A DNA stretch of 64,000 bases from Lamellibrachia columna (GCA_963662155.1 OY759263.1:4046041-4110040), one strand, 5' to 3'; positions 11,961-62,847 are shown, counted from the first letter of the stretch. Program-made: numbers and translations. Notes: generated from the letters alone by a model not told the origin.

Positions 11961-13432
11961 CACGTTCTGACAGCACTGTTAATTGGTTAAACTAAATAAT
12001 TATTAACTATTATTAAAACACGTCCTGTGTCACAAAGCGGCAGAGGTCGTCTACCTGACCAGCGGTCAACGAATGAGCGGACACCGTGTTTATTGTGAAA
12101 TAGAAGTTGACAGTTCCTTGTATTGGTTCTAAATCAGGTTGACGAGGCGGAACATGGTATTAACCTCTTTCGGTGCCACCCACGTTCTAATAGCATCGCA
12201 CATGGGTGTGCCTACACAAGACTGGTTAGCGATAATGTATGCCACGACTGTGGCTTCGCTTTACCGTGTGAATTTGGAAACCTCATTATGGCGAGTAAAT
12301 ATTGACTAGTTTCACGTATGCATTCTACTGAAGTCGCGTTAAAAGCACATTTTCGTCGTGTTTGTTCGTTAAAATAGGATGTTGGTTGATATTGCGTTGT
12401 TCAAACTAGCATTGAACTACATCGAAGACACACATTTGGGTTTGGTTGGGTGGGAGCCACATCACTCCAATTGTTCCGCCTTCTCAACGAATCGTCTCTA
12501 TCGCCATCATCTGCAATTCTCTCCCATTCTCAAGTGTTCATCCCTGTCTTTTCGAGATCTTTTTTGACATTATCCTTCCATCTTAATTTCGGTCTTTGAT
12601 GAGAACAACTTGCAGCATCTTTATGATTGTTAAAGTTATACTAGTTGTGGAGTAGACACATGCTAATATTTAAACAACACATGTAGGGGAAGCCATGGCA
12701 AAGTGAAACGTAAAAAATGTCGTGTGCCCTAAGGTCCTAAATGTGATGATTGTAACACAACATAGGACAAACTCTTTACATATTTACAAATCTGGCTCCT
12801 CCAACTAAATTACTCATTTGAACTTTTTGACAGCCAACAAATATTCTTATTCGCATCGTAGACAAGACAATAAACTATTTGTACCGAGACGATTCACGTC
12901 CGTGAATACTGCGACACATATTAATGAAAACGGAACGGTTTTACAGAGCTTTAATTCTAAATTCAACAAGAAATATATATTTATACAAACAACTTTGAAA
13001 TAATATGCATACTTTATATAAAATAAATATGTAACCATTAATATTGTTGATACAGTGTTCTACTAAAAATCTCTCTTCGAATATGTAGACCGGATCTCTC
13101 GACCTTTGTCGGCGGACTGAATTCGCCACGGATATGGACGTATCTAGGATATCGCGGATGGGGGCAAGCTTAGTCAATCATTAGTTTACCATGCTACCAT
13201 GTAGTGAGACAACAAGTTACATTCGAAACAAATGTAAAGTGTAAGCCAAAGAGGGGACCAAGGGCACTTGACACAAGCTGGAGAAGAACCGAGGAAGCTA
13301 ATGACCGATATCTCAAGTAACATTCTGTGGGTGTTCATTGCTTCTTTGATTTCCGTCCTAAACCATTTCGTCTCGCGGTGTAGCACTCTACTCAGTCTAA
13401 TTCTTAATAATATATGTCGTTACATTTGTTAA
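11961..13432. other. Unassigned intergenic DNA
   Basis: No open frame with a recognisable domain and no repeat structure seen. Short frames such as 12123-12305 and 12379-12567 have no coding support. Confidence 0.4.
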
Positions 13433-13436
13433 TATT

Positions 13437-13437
13437 C

Positions 13438-13469
<32 letters not shown>

Positions 13470-13552
13470 GCGTGTGCGTGTGCGTGTGCGTGTGATTGTG
13501 CGTGTGCGTGCGCGTGCGCGTGCGCGTGTGCGTGTGCGTGTGTGTGTGTGCG
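13437..13552. repeat. (TG)n/(CGTG)n compound microsatellite
   Basis: Alternating TG, TGCG and CG dinucleotides over about 115 bp. Such alternating purine-pyrimidine DNA can adopt Z form. Confidence 0.95.
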
Positions 13553-14149
13553 TTTTGGTTTATTGGCGCTTCGGGCACGAATTATCTGGAAACCGGAGAC
13601 GACATTTCTGTTGCAGGTGATTTAGAGAAGTGTCGCAGTGTGTGCATTTAAGTTGAGTTGAAGCGTAAACACTAGCCGCACTGTAGTAGGTCAATTGTTC
13701 AAATAATTCATTGTGACAAACATTCTCGCAGACAAAAGGTGACAAATTGTTTCTGTTGTGCTTTCGGAAAGAAACTATTGCCGCACTGCATGCGTCGCTG
13801 ACCCATAGTGACCTTGCAATATGGCGCATTGTGGGGAGATTTATTAAGTCAACGGACTCTTTAATTGTTCACTCGTTAGTAATAGGTGCCAACCCACCTG
13901 TGCGACTGCACTGGTTATGTACGTCCGCTGGTTTGCTGCGCATGCTCAAAAGAACTAGCCGTGTAAACTGGGATATACTGATAGGACCTCGCGATATAAA
14001 ACAAGTGTTTTAATCAAATATTTCATAAATGGAAGTACCTACAGAACATATACAGTATTTAGGTATCACTGAATAATCGACATATCTCTGTTATTGTCAT
14101 GGAATGGATTGTTCCGTCGAATCACATGTCTTCTGGTGGACGTTCTTTG

Positions 14150-15240
14150 TTTCCCTCCACCCGGACAACCTCCCTGCTGCGTTGAAACAGCAGGGCCGAT
14201 AGCATGATACCTCCCGGGCGAAGACGGATGGCCATGATACTGTGTGTGGTCATAATCCAGAGGACTTCTTCAGTGTCTGCGTCAGTGTCTGCCATGCATT
14301 CATTTCCGCCTTTGTTACCCCAGTCGAAGAAGTCCTGTGCACTCTGTATTGATGCAGCACCTCTCTTTACTGCCCCATCTGCTCGCCTCTTTGCCGCACC
14401 TCCAACGCCGTCATGGGGGCCGTAGACTGTTGGTGCGCCATGTGATTTGTGACGTCCTCGCCATTCTTAAACTGCACCACCATCGGATGAAGCGTGACGG
14501 AAGATTTGTCGATTGCTGATTGTACATCCTCGTACTCTGAACAAGTGTAGTTTTCAGAATGGTCCATTTAGATGGTGCAGGACTCTCTCTTCAGGTTTGA
14601 CTTTAACTCAAACACTTGGTCATACTGATTCTTCACAATGGATTTGTGTCTGACGAATACTAGGAATATTGCCGAACACCTTATTTTCTTATATCCGGGC
14701 TCGACCTCCTTTCGACGCAATTCTTGGAAAGCAATCGTTAGACTAGAAGCAAGAGTTTCCAACATCTCCAAGCAGTTCTCCGAGAAGTACTGCTCAACGA
14801 AATTGTCCGGGATCACGGGGATTGTGTGAGTGGGTGGAAGAGCCTTTATTAGAGCACGGAGTTTAAGCCCGAAGTTATGGTGCTTGAGGCAGAGACACAC
14901 AAGTCGGTCTGCAAAACGGACCAGCCTGATGTTCTTGGATTTTGAAGCCAAACTTGTTGTATCTGTTGGGCGTTCCGACTTGAATTTTGCGTAGAGGTTA
15001 TGTTGGTAGTCAGTACATACATCTGTCGTTTCTCGGGGCCCGCCTTTACATTGTCCTTTTTTTCTGGCATGCATGTTGCGTTATCCACCCGTTTGAGAAA
15101 CTCCTTGATTCTTTTCCGCCTGTTTTGTGTCTATTCCGGTAACGCTGTGACTTCTCCTTGGGTGTTAGAACCTTTTTCCAAGCAAAGCACAAAACCCATA
15201 TCCATGAAAAGTAAAGACCGAAGCCATAACCATTCACGTG
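14150..15240 (-). pseudogene. Broken repeat-associated gene with 'DxSENY' motif
   Basis: On the minus strand three overlapping frames join into one broken protein. It starts with a basic 'PKEKSQRYRNR' segment (about 15170-15140), runs through a helical middle with 'RLVCLCLKHHNF' (14568-15074, 168 residues intact) and then a 'DHSENYTCSEYEDVQSA' segment (14567-14510). It ends in a region reading 'AASIQSAQDF' in another frame near 14340. I know this arrangement from multi-copy uncharacterised proteins of marine invertebrates and take it to be transposon-borne; the exact class is not known to me. At least three frameshifts make it a pseudogene. Confidence 0.6.
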
Positions 15241-15640
15241 GCTTTAGTACATGTTATTACAGCGCGATCTACATATTATTAGTCCGTGTCTTTTTTGTAG
15301 TCATTACTAGGGTTATGCATGTGTACTTCAGTTAGTGCTCAGAAAGTATTGTCAGTTGAGATAAACCATCGAATCTAGATTATGTTTACCTACCTTCTGT
15401 TTGGGAGGGTCGCCACCGGTTATACTGGCTCCAAGCAAGTGCAATCGCGCGGTTCTGGTCGCAATAACGTCTCTGAAAAAATTGGTAGTTGCTGGGAACG
15501 AGTCCCACTTACATCCGAAATCATATTTCAACATAAACAAATTGGCTCATCAACCTAAAGAAACAAGTTCTTTCTTCAAACCTTTGAAAACCGTGGTTCT
15601 GGTCTGCACTCCACAATAATTGGACAATGTCGCAAATTTC
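15241..15640. other. Unassigned, possibly 5' part of the minus-strand relic
   Basis: A 62-codon minus frame (15352-15540) with no known domain lies just upstream of the relic at 14150-15240. It could be a leading exon of that element or chance. Confidence 0.25.
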
Positions 15641-15699
15641 CTGATTTCCTAGCATACCAATTGCAATTATTTTAATTTTCTCACATATATGCATTCATA

Positions 15700-16560
15700 T
15701 GCTACACATTTCACTCATTCGTATTTTAGACCAAACAAGAAAGAGAAACATGACGGACTGTCTACCTGGGGCAAAAGTAGAGGATAACTGCTGTGGTTGT
15801 GAAAGGCCTATTCTTGAACCACTAGCAACGAGGGGTGGCAGAACGTACGAGGTAGGTCTGAAAAAAGTGGAAGGTAGGTTTGGTGGAAGGTGCTCTTATG
15901 ATATATATTTCTGGAACTGAACTTAAATGTTTATGATTTGTTTATGATTTGTTTAAGCCCATGCTACCGGGGATTGACTCTCGTGTAATTATTATGGTTA
16001 TGGTTACAGGTTATGCAATGCTTTGGGAGGACAGGGAAATAGTGAGAGATAAGGAGGTGGAGTTATGTATATCAAAGACTCTATCCATGCATATAAAATA
16101 AAAGTGCAGAAAGAGACTGATTGCGAGGAAGCAATTGGTGCAATATGGTTACCGAGAACTCAACACTGTATAGGACAATACACGTAAAGCGCTATATGGG
16201 AGACAAGGGAGCAACGGCACTGTGTCTGCATGTATTATTATGGGTGTCACATATGGTTCAGTACAACAAATCACATGAACCCGGGCATTGACTACACTAT
16301 GAGTGGCGGGATGTTGGAGGAAACTAGCAAGGAGAAGGTCTGGGACTCACCATCGACAAGGAATTGAAACTCTACTATCAAACCGAGCATCAACGTAATT
16401 GGCTGTGGCAACATGTTTAATGAAAACACTAATAGACTTATATAAAATAGCTTTGAACATATGGATACATTCATAGTACCATTTCAATGCATGTAAGACA
16501 CTTGTCCAACCTATCGTCGGAGAGGCCTACGCAGTCGTGATCTGGGGCCCTCGCTACATG
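15700..16560 (+). mobile_element. CR1 LINE fragment, internally deleted
   Basis: The segment near 16050-16170 matches the CR1 endonuclease block at 54.80-54.92 kb ('GGGV', 'KESI'-like, then 'KETDCEEA'). Near 16330-16400 a broken frame matches the RT C-terminal block ('GLTIDKEL'). Near 16490-16550 'TLVQPIV' matches the 'AIVRPHLEY' block. Most of the RT is deleted. Frames are disrupted throughout. Confidence 0.65.
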
Positions 16561-16561
16561 T

Positions 16562-16730
16562 TGTGGGGACGCGGTGGTGATGTGGCTGGAACAGCGGTCT
16601 CTCAATCGAGAGAACTCTTGCTGCCGCTTCTAAGCTTGGACAACTTTTTTTAATCCACCTTGCCACAGTTCACTCAGCTGCATTAATGAGTACCTGCTAA
16701 CATACAGTGGTGGATATGTAAACGAATAAT
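16562..16730 (+). mobile_element. Diverged tRNA-derived SINE
   Basis: It has the order seen in the SINE at 11712-11960: a box-A-like GGTGATGTGGCTGG, a Ser-anticodon-arm-like TCTCTCAATCGAGAGA, a decayed B box, then CTCAGCTGCATTAATGAGTA and a matching GTAAACGAATAATC tail. It directly follows the CR1 fragment. Confidence 0.55.
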
Positions 16731-16739
16731 CTTCGCGCA

Positions 16740-17150
16740 ATGATTGCAGTTACGCTGACGCTTCTCATTGAAGTCGAGTTGGTATTGGAATGACTAGAGG
16801 TGTAAAACGCTTTAATGGTCAGCCAAACGTAAAATATAAACCATTGACCTGATGTCGTTTATTATAACACTTACCCAATTACCATAAATGTAACAAGAAG
16901 CAAATAATTACAGAATGCGACATGCATGATTACAACTTAACTATTTATATTTCAATATGAATGATGATATATTAGTGTTTAGACTAGATACTCACCGTAG
17001 CTTAGTTAAAAATAACATATAACATGCAAAGACCAGCATAAACAAAACAATTATGTTTTTGTAGCTACAATAAATCACTATTTATACAGCCAAGCTGTTA
17101 TGTTAATAATACATAGGTAACCAAAATGTTAGCAGTGTATTTTTTAAACA
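16740..17150. other. AT-rich intergenic stretch
   Basis: No gene, RNA or mobile element recognised. Confidence 0.4.
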
Positions 17151-17600
17151 ATGAACGTTTGTACAATATATTAAAGAGCTGTCAAGTGAGTTCCATAGTA
17201 TTACACCTTTAACTGAAATACACATTCTCTTTAAATTGGTACAAGCATAATTTTATTTAAAAGTGAGACCCTGTCTGGTTACATAGACGGATTTGTACAA
17301 TGTAAACAACTTTTGTATATTCACTGGTAGCGAATTGTTATTTGCTTGTACCTAATACGTGCACTTCGTAATTCCACAAGGTCTGATACTTTCACGATAC
17401 GTAACTCGGATAATAGACAAGAAGTGTGGTCTAACCTCTTAGCTCTACAAATTAAACGCACAACCTTTTTTTGTAACAATACAAAACCATTTAGATTTGT
17501 AGCGTACGTATTGCCCCATACTTCGATGAAGTATATGATGTATAGCAGAAAGAGAGAATGGTAATGGTAAAATAGGCATCCCACATTTGTCAATGACAAA
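17150..17600 (-). mobile_element. LINE RT C-terminal fragment
   Basis: The minus frame 17321-17599 (92 codons) has the layout of the C-terminal tail of a non-LTR reverse transcriptase: 'EVWGNTY', 'LQKKVVRLICRAKRLDHT' and a final 'KVSDLVELRSARIRYK' segment. It differs from the CR1 and L2-like families found elsewhere here and resembles the Jockey-like LINE tail at 48.15-48.62 kb in layout. There is no RT catalytic core. Confidence 0.6.
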
Positions 17601-17733
17601 GCTGGCTCTATGCATTATAGCACGACTTTAAGAGAGTTTACATTTTATCACAGAAATGTGTTTTTCCACGTTAATTTATTACCAATCAAAGCACCTAAAC
17701 ATTTTGTAAATTTTACCTTACTAATTTCTTCCT

Positions 17734-17734
<1 letters not shown>

Positions 17735-17781
<47 letters not shown>
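17735..17781. repeat. (TA)n microsatellite
   Basis: About 23 AT dinucleotides. Confidence 0.95.
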
Positions 17782-17784
<3 letters not shown>

Positions 17785-19985
17785 AAAACACGCATCTATA
17801 ACCTGCTTCAGACATGTGATGGTTATCCCTTCTGTCTGGTCGCGTGGCGGCATAACCGATAATGGATAGATATGGATGAGTGAACTTCTAGTGCTACCAT
17901 GGATGAACTACGACGCGCCACCTACCGCCCACAAACAGCCTACAATGCATAACCGCTAAAACTGCATTGTATTTTTATTTTGCAAAAACAGCGTTTTATT
18001 TTAATTTTCTACATACCACAACGAAATCAAATCGCGAGTTCAGACGTTTATTACATGTGGAATCACACAACATATAGTGTAGTCAATGCCAATGCCACAG
18101 GCACATAAATAATGATGTGTAAGGCAGTCTACACTACAGAGTACAGACTACAGTACAGTCTACAGACATACCCCGGGCCCGGGTTGCGAACACGCCCGGC
18201 TTCTTTAACAAGTTTAGACTTTACCCTTACTAATCATGATGTTTACAAACCGCTCTCGTCACTCACTAGGTAGCACCTGTTTCATTTATTCAATACTGTT
18301 GACATGACATAATTCGGTTGAGGAAATATTAAGGATAGCTACCACGTCTGGCTTAACAATGAATGGTCCTGACCAATTTACTATTTTCATATTGTTTAGG
18401 TTTCTGAAGTTGACGCCACAACGCAAACTCAAACAACAAGAGTCAAGTTGATAATAGTACTGGTATAGACTTTTAATAGGCATCATTAAATATGATTTAT
18501 GCTTTATCGTCAAAACAAAAGTGATATGCTTCCTCAGGTGAGTAATTGTGGTGCTAGTAATTTAGAAACGATTTAACAAGGCAAGGCCAAGAACAAGGGC
18601 CAATGCTACAACTAACACCACAAATCCACACGCTTCAGTCACCAGTCCCAGATCGCAAGTTCACAAGAAAGCACTGGATTGTCGATTGTCGAGTCCAAGG
18701 CAATGAAACAAGTTTAATGTATCACTAAAATGTGAAAAGGTGCATAATTACAACATAATTTTGTAATAACGTCTCCTGTGTCATCAGTCGTTTTCAAAAG
18801 TTATTAATTTGACTAGCGCTTGACCTTGTGTTTACCTACTAAGTCTAAGACTAAGACAATAGCATTGTGGTTTTTCGTATAGATCTGGCAAGCATATTTT
18901 GTGAGATATATATACAGTTAAATGGCTAAACATGGCAAAAACCCATTTCTCCCCCTTACTTTTGTTTGTTGCAGTTCTTGCCCATGAAAAAAACACATAA
19001 AAGATAGAACAATAATAAAAAGCTGTTTTTTTATTTGGACATGCTAACACAAGTTATGTTCAAATATGAAAGACTTGTGTAAATTTATGCTACGTTTTTC
19101 ATTGTGGTGGTTCAACTTTAAATAGTGGTACACATTTGAATCATCTCCTAAAACCATGACGGTTTTCGCACCGCGTCTGAGGAAAACAAAACGTAAAGTG
19201 AAAAGCAAGAATAACTTATTACGTTGATAATTTAGATATATGATAGCTTTCATGAAGCAAAAAAGCTTTATCATGACATAAGGCTACCCTACGCGGCTAC
19301 GTGCAGCCATTGCCATTGCCATTGCCATTGGCATTGCTTCTGACAAGTTCTGTAAGCTTCATAAAAATTTACTTTTGTTTTTAAAGTTAAAATCTATCAC
19401 ATATATTTTTTTACTATCCGAACTATTTGTAGTGTGTGAATAGTTTAAGCAATATCCACAGCCTGTTTAATAAAACAAGTGCGTAATTTTGTTCATCACT
19501 TTAGTCGTTACATAAGGCTGGTAAGGCTCCAAATAATGGATATCGAAACAGGTAAACACTTTATGGGATGAAGGCTGATTGATGGGCATGACTTCCATCC
19601 TATTGCCGATCACATGACAAAGTTATGAACTTTCAACAAGGGTGAAATTGTTTTCAGCATTTCCGTTTTCATTTGAAAAAAGTATGGTTACATAATTAAT
19701 TTTAATTAAATTTAATAGTTTATCTGATGATTTCACAAAACTATATGCAAAAGTTGCACAAACGAGCTAGTATGTCGTAGTGGATACTAGGTAGGTTAAC
19801 ATATTCGCAAAATGAATTTGAAATGAAACTTATATAATAGTGACATTTCTGTTATCTAGGTTACGAAAAAAGGTGAATATCGTGATATTTGTTTGTAGTT
19901 CCAGCTCATCTAAGGTCTTTATAGTGTTTTTGTAACGGAGATTATCCACACAAATTGGTCACATTATTCAATTTATCATAAAATA
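17782..19985. other. Unassigned intergenic DNA
   Basis: No gene recognised. Small structures are a palindromic CCCGGGCCCGGG at about 18172-18183 and a short GCCATT repeat at 19306-19331. Confidence 0.4.
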
Positions 19986-19995
19986 AAAAAATGCA

Positions 19996-20995
19996 GGCTT
20001 TTGTACCCAGTGGCCCGTCGGGCCAGTAGATGTTAAAAGTTACTGGCCCCCCGAAAAGTTACAGGTTTGAAATATTTTTTTGCAATACATCGCATTACAA
20101 GTCGAAGGATACGAGTTTGTTCGTTATTTGTTTTGCTGTTGGTGATATACTGTCATGCTTTTAGTCAGTATTCCATTCCGTATGGCTGACAATGTTGCTG
20201 ATGGAATCGTCTGAGAATCATGCCCTCTGGCTCTGTCGAAGCCGGAGGCGTAGCAGGTCGCGTTTTGATGGTGATGCCGATGGTGATGGCGCTACGTGTG
20301 TGTCGAGTTACAGCTGGTTATAATCGAAAATACGACGGGCGAACCTGGCCTGACATTGCATATAACTTTGACTGTTACAATTGGGCTTATTTCTTTTGAA
20401 TATAAACTTTTGAACTGAAGTACAAAGTTACGGTAAACTTAGCTATCTGCGCCCTAGGCCTAGGCCCTAGCGCTGCGGGTCCTGGAATGTATGTTAGGCG
20501 CTGTCGTGATACCTTGAAGGCAGTCCGTGAACCAGTCGGTTTATACGAAATAGGTACGTCGAAGGCGTCTCTCGATAGCCGATACGTATCGCGCAGAAGA
20601 AAATGCTGCGATATACCGATATTATACTGGTAACACGGCGCAACCCTAGTAAAATATAGGGGTCCGCAATTCCCAGAAAGTTTCAAGTCCGCACGTCATC
20701 GCTAGTAGCAACGTCATGCGGACTTTTTGTGAGGCTCGTACATATCAAAACAAGATGGCAACTATACGAAACGACAACACGAAATCAGATGAGATGAAGA
20801 TTGTGTTTAATTGTAGCGCCGGGGTTGATAGCAAGGACAAGCGATTGAAACGATGACCTGTGGCTGTGACTAATGCGATAAAAACGATCTGAAAATATGT
20901 TGGCCCACCGGGCCAGTAAAATATGGAAACTTGTGGCCCGAACTGGCCCGACAGCCCCCCAAAAAGGCGCCGGGCCAGCAGGCCACTGTTAATAT
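19996..20995. mobile_element. Inverted-repeat DNA element with GGCCAGT clusters
   Basis: The left end CAGTGGCCCGTCGGGCCAGT (about 19999-20018) and the right end, read on the minus strand, CAGTGGCCTGCTGGCCCGGC pair imperfectly. Further GGGCCAGT copies cluster inside both ends (about 20035-20045 and 20905-20950). The length is about 1 kb with no transposase, so it would be a non-autonomous DNA element; CAGTGG ends point to hAT. No target duplication was recognised. Confidence 0.5.
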
Positions 20996-20999
20996 CGGA

Positions 21000-21680
21000 C
21001 CCTGAAATGAATATGATAATGGATATATTTTGCCTCCACATCATCCAATACGTCTTCTACCCACATGCCAAGTTCGAAATTAATTAACGAAAGTTAGTTT
21101 TTTAACAAACTGAAACCTCAATTGTACACTTGCGTTTTTACTGTTATGTGTATCCCGTCGTGAATAGTTGATTGATTGTTTGTTTGTTTGGTTGGTTGAT
21201 TAATTGGTTGGTTGGTTAATTTATGTTTGATGGCAGTTGATTAGCTACAGATGAGCACTTTCTGGCATGTATGCCTTTGTTGTTGTATTACTTGGTTTTT
21301 TTACCTTGTCTTTGAACCACTAGTAAGTAAATTTACCTTAAAGAAGTTTAATGCAACTTGTAACGTATTTCAAGTGTTTAATAATGGTAGTCGTATGAAA
21401 CTGTGCAACTATCTTGCAGTGATACCATGTTATTTTTGTAATTTTGTGATGTGCAAATTTAATCTAAGTCTTTCCTAATTCAACACCTCAACGTATCTGT
21501 TTGCAACATATAACCACATATACTTGCTATGAAGGAAACATACCCACATTATTTTTAATAGTCTTTGTCCACTCATAAAACAAATTCCTGCAACAGCTTT
21601 GTAAGACAAATGTGTAAATAATATGAACCAGGCAACTATGGCAAGAATTTATATGGAAAAAAAATTGGCCAATAGTTTGC
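21000..21680. other. Unassigned intergenic DNA
   Basis: TTGGTTGGTTGA-type short repeats occur near 21165-21220. No gene recognised; the open frame 21251-21478 has no known domain. Confidence 0.4.
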
Positions 21681-21684
21681 TTGC

Positions 21685-21984
<300 letters not shown>

Positions 21985-22304
21985 GCAAATAGACAGTTGG
22001 ACATCTAAGCCATAGAACAATATCTTAATGCATTAATTCAATATTGAAAATTAATACTAAGCATAATAAAAAAATTTATGAGAATAAACTAAACTTAAAC
22101 AATTTATACCCTATAAAAGTCATAAGGATATAATTAGCATAATATATGTACATGTTGCACTTCAAAATTATGTTATCGAATCAGTGTAGACATTTTTGAT
22201 TATTTGCTCTCTGCTTAACATCATAATTAATGTATTAATGTGAAGTGGTGTAATCAGTGGTAAGAACTAGTTGATGGATGTAGGTGTATTTCCGGTTGCT
22301 CTGG

Positions 22305-60384
<38,080 letters not shown>

Positions 60385-60418
60385 CAACGTGTCGTCTGGG
60401 CTGGATAAACAGTTTCAC

Positions 60419-60495
60419 GCGCTTGCGTGCGCGCGTGTGTGAGTGTGTGCGTGCGTGCGCTTGCGTGTGCTTGCGTGCCTGCGTATATGTGTGTG

Positions 60496-60531
<36 letters not shown>

Positions 60532-60597
60532 TGAGTGAGTGGGCCCACTTTCAGAGCATACACACACGCACATACGCACGCACACGCAAACAATGTT
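60419..60597. repeat. (GCGT)n/(GT)n microsatellite
   Basis: GTGC and GTGT repeats, GAGTGAGT, then CACACGCA on the other side of a 20-bp spacer, so the flanks can pair. It would lie in the 3' UTR of CACHD1. Confidence 0.85.
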
Positions 60598-60970
60598 CAT
60601 TGTGTGTCGCAAATGTTCGTCATAGTCCATGCAATTACGACATGACAGTCATATGGATATCAGCGAATTAACAATAATGTGCAGTGAGCCGTGGGTAGAG
60701 CGAAAGAAATAATACCTGGAACTGTCGGGAGAAGAGTAAGAAAAATGTGTTCGCTCTCCATTACATAATGAATACAAAAGTTAATGATTGTGAAGGAAGC
60801 GTTACACAAAGCTGAAGGAGTAATATTAGGTGGATAGTTGGTAAAGACAATTGGGTTTGCACGTGTAGCAAATTTAGATGCATGGTTGTACTTATCCATA
60901 TGAGCGCTTCGTCTTAGCTCAGTACCATAACCGTGTTCATGACAACTGTGTATTACGTGATATTACCAAA

Positions 60971-60976
60971 AATAAA
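60971..60976 (+). promoter_or_regulatory. CACHD1: Candidate polyadenylation signal AATAAA
   Basis: First AATAAA after the CACHD1 stop codon, 587 bp downstream, in AT-rich sequence. Confidence 0.45.
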
Positions 60977-61159
60977 TATTGATATCCTTAACAATGTGTA
61001 GTAAACTGTTAATGGGGCATTGCTGATTCGCCGGTACCACAATAATGAACTGTCCATAAGAGGGAATCACTATTAGTGGTAGAGATATCCATTACGTGGG
61101 ACGCTAGTAGTATACGTAGGGTTCTGAAGGATTAATTCCGGGCCCCAACTTCCGGTTGC

Positions 61160-61257
61160 GTGCGCAGCACACCAGAGCGCCCCCTAGCGGTTGTAGGAAC
61201 GCCAAACACTGTGCGCAGCACACCAGAGCGCCCCCTAGCGGCTGCAGGAGCGCCTCC
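61160..61257. repeat. 51-bp tandem duplication in GC-rich DNA
   Basis: GTGCGCAGCACACCAGAGCG plus CCCCCTAGCGG occurs at 61160 and 61211. Confidence 0.9.
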
Positions 61258-61438
61258 TGGCGAATTGAGATAACCCTAAGTGTAACCCCAACGTGTTGAC
61301 GATTGTGTAACCCTAAGTTTATGTCGTCTGCGGCGAACCCTGACCCGGAGATATGCGCGTGCTAACAGTGGTCATTAACAGGGTAATTAATAACTGAGAT
61401 CAAAGGACCTAACGAGGAGACGAGAAACGAACACTCAC

Positions 61439-62306
61439 ATGGATGCCGTCGAGATAGTCGACGGAGCCGCGGCTAACGCAGGGTTCGTGGCTCGACGAGA
61501 GAACATCGTACGGAGTCGAGTGGTCGACATGATGGGTCGTCTACACGTGGATCTGTTTCTGCAAGATAAATTCCTGATCAACGGCGTCGATGTCAAGATC
61601 CGACTTATGCGCAGTAAGGCTGCGTTTGCGCTAATGGCTGGTGGGCCCAACCCCGATTACAGGATAAATATCGTCAATGCCACCTTGTTTGCCAAGAAGG
61701 CCACCCTCAATCCCACCGTGCAGATGGCACACATCAAGGCTCCCGAGAAGAGCGCGGTCAAGTATCCGATGCCGTCCGTCGACTGCAAGGTGTACTCCAT
61801 TCCTGCAGGTGCTCGGTCACACACGCACGAGAACCTGTTCCTCGGCACTCTGCCGAAACCTCTGGTGCTGTGCTGCATCGATAACGACGCCTACAACGGT
61901 GCGTACGACAAGAATCCGTTTCACGCCAAGAACAACACCATAAGCTTCCACGCAGTGTACGTGGACGGACGACAGATACCCTCCAAACCTTTCCAGCCCA
62001 ATTTCGCAGACGACCTCTTCGTCTGGAGCTACATGAGCCTGTTCACCTCGACCGGTAAGATTTGGCAGGACGAGGGGAACGGTCTGACTCGAAGCGACTT
62101 CCGGCATGGCTACACATTCTTCGGTTTTGACCTGACCCCCGACCAGTGCGATGGTCCCTGGCTTCCATCTGGTACAAAAGGGCAACCTGCGCATAGAACT
62201 TCATTTCCGCAACGCGCTGGCGACCACCGTGAACGTCATAGCCTACGCCGAATTCGAGTGCGTGCTGGAAATCGACAAGAACCGCAACATCATCTACGAC
62301 TACTGA
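61439..62306 (+). pseudogene. Polinton/adintovirus-type capsid-like protein (F54H12.2-like), partial
   Basis: The frame from 61439 carries 'VDMMGRLHVDLF', 'NGVDVKIRLMRSK', 'HENLFLGTLPK' and 'KIWQDEGNG', blocks of the F54H12.2-like protein family of invertebrate genomes, which I associate with Polinton/Maverick and adintovirus-type virus-derived elements. The N-terminal part of the family protein is absent. A frameshift near 62155-62165 moves the coding C-terminus into the next frame, which ends at TGA 62304-62306. It is therefore an old, broken viral-type gene copy. The capsid role is an assignment from family context only. Confidence 0.65.
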
Positions 62307-62307
62307 G

Positions 62308-62847
62308 ATGGACACCCTGCAGATCGCCCGAATACTGGAGATGGACCCGTGCACCAGATCGATATTTCGCGGTGTCGTACCCAAAGACGGACTGCCTACA
62401 ACAATAGATGGCGTTCTACCTGCGGCCTTCGTGTGCAACACCGACGACGGTGACGAACCGGGCGACCAGTGGATAGCGCTGTACCTGACCGCCGACGGAC
62501 GCGGCGATTACTTCTGCTCGTACGGCCTGCCGCCACGTCACGCGGCGTTCCGCACCTTCATGAACGAACATTGTTCCGAGTGGACTCATAATAGCAAGAG
62601 ACTTCAGAGTCCCCTGTCTAACGTTTGTGGACATTATTGCGTAGCTTTTGTATTGCTTCGTTGTAACGGCTTTCTGATGAGAACTTTTATCAACGTATTC
62701 GGCACCGATCTAGTTGCTAACGATTGCCGCGTGTTTGATTGGCTTAAACAGATGCGACAAGGTATACTGTACTATCACACATCGTTCATCGATCGAACCT
62801 CTGGTGAGGTGGACACACCACCCCTAAGCTCACGACCTCTGGCGTGA
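62308..62847 (+). pseudogene. Adenain-like cysteine protease, catalytically degraded
   Basis: 179 codons with the layout of adenovirus-type maturation proteases carried by Polintons. The ATG follows the previous stop by one base. The Cys block is kept ('NVCGHYCVAFVL'). The position of the catalytic His reads Gln ('DQWIALY') and that of the acidic residue reads Cys ('YFCSYG'). The frame is open but the triad is gone, so activity is not expected. Confidence 0.7.
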
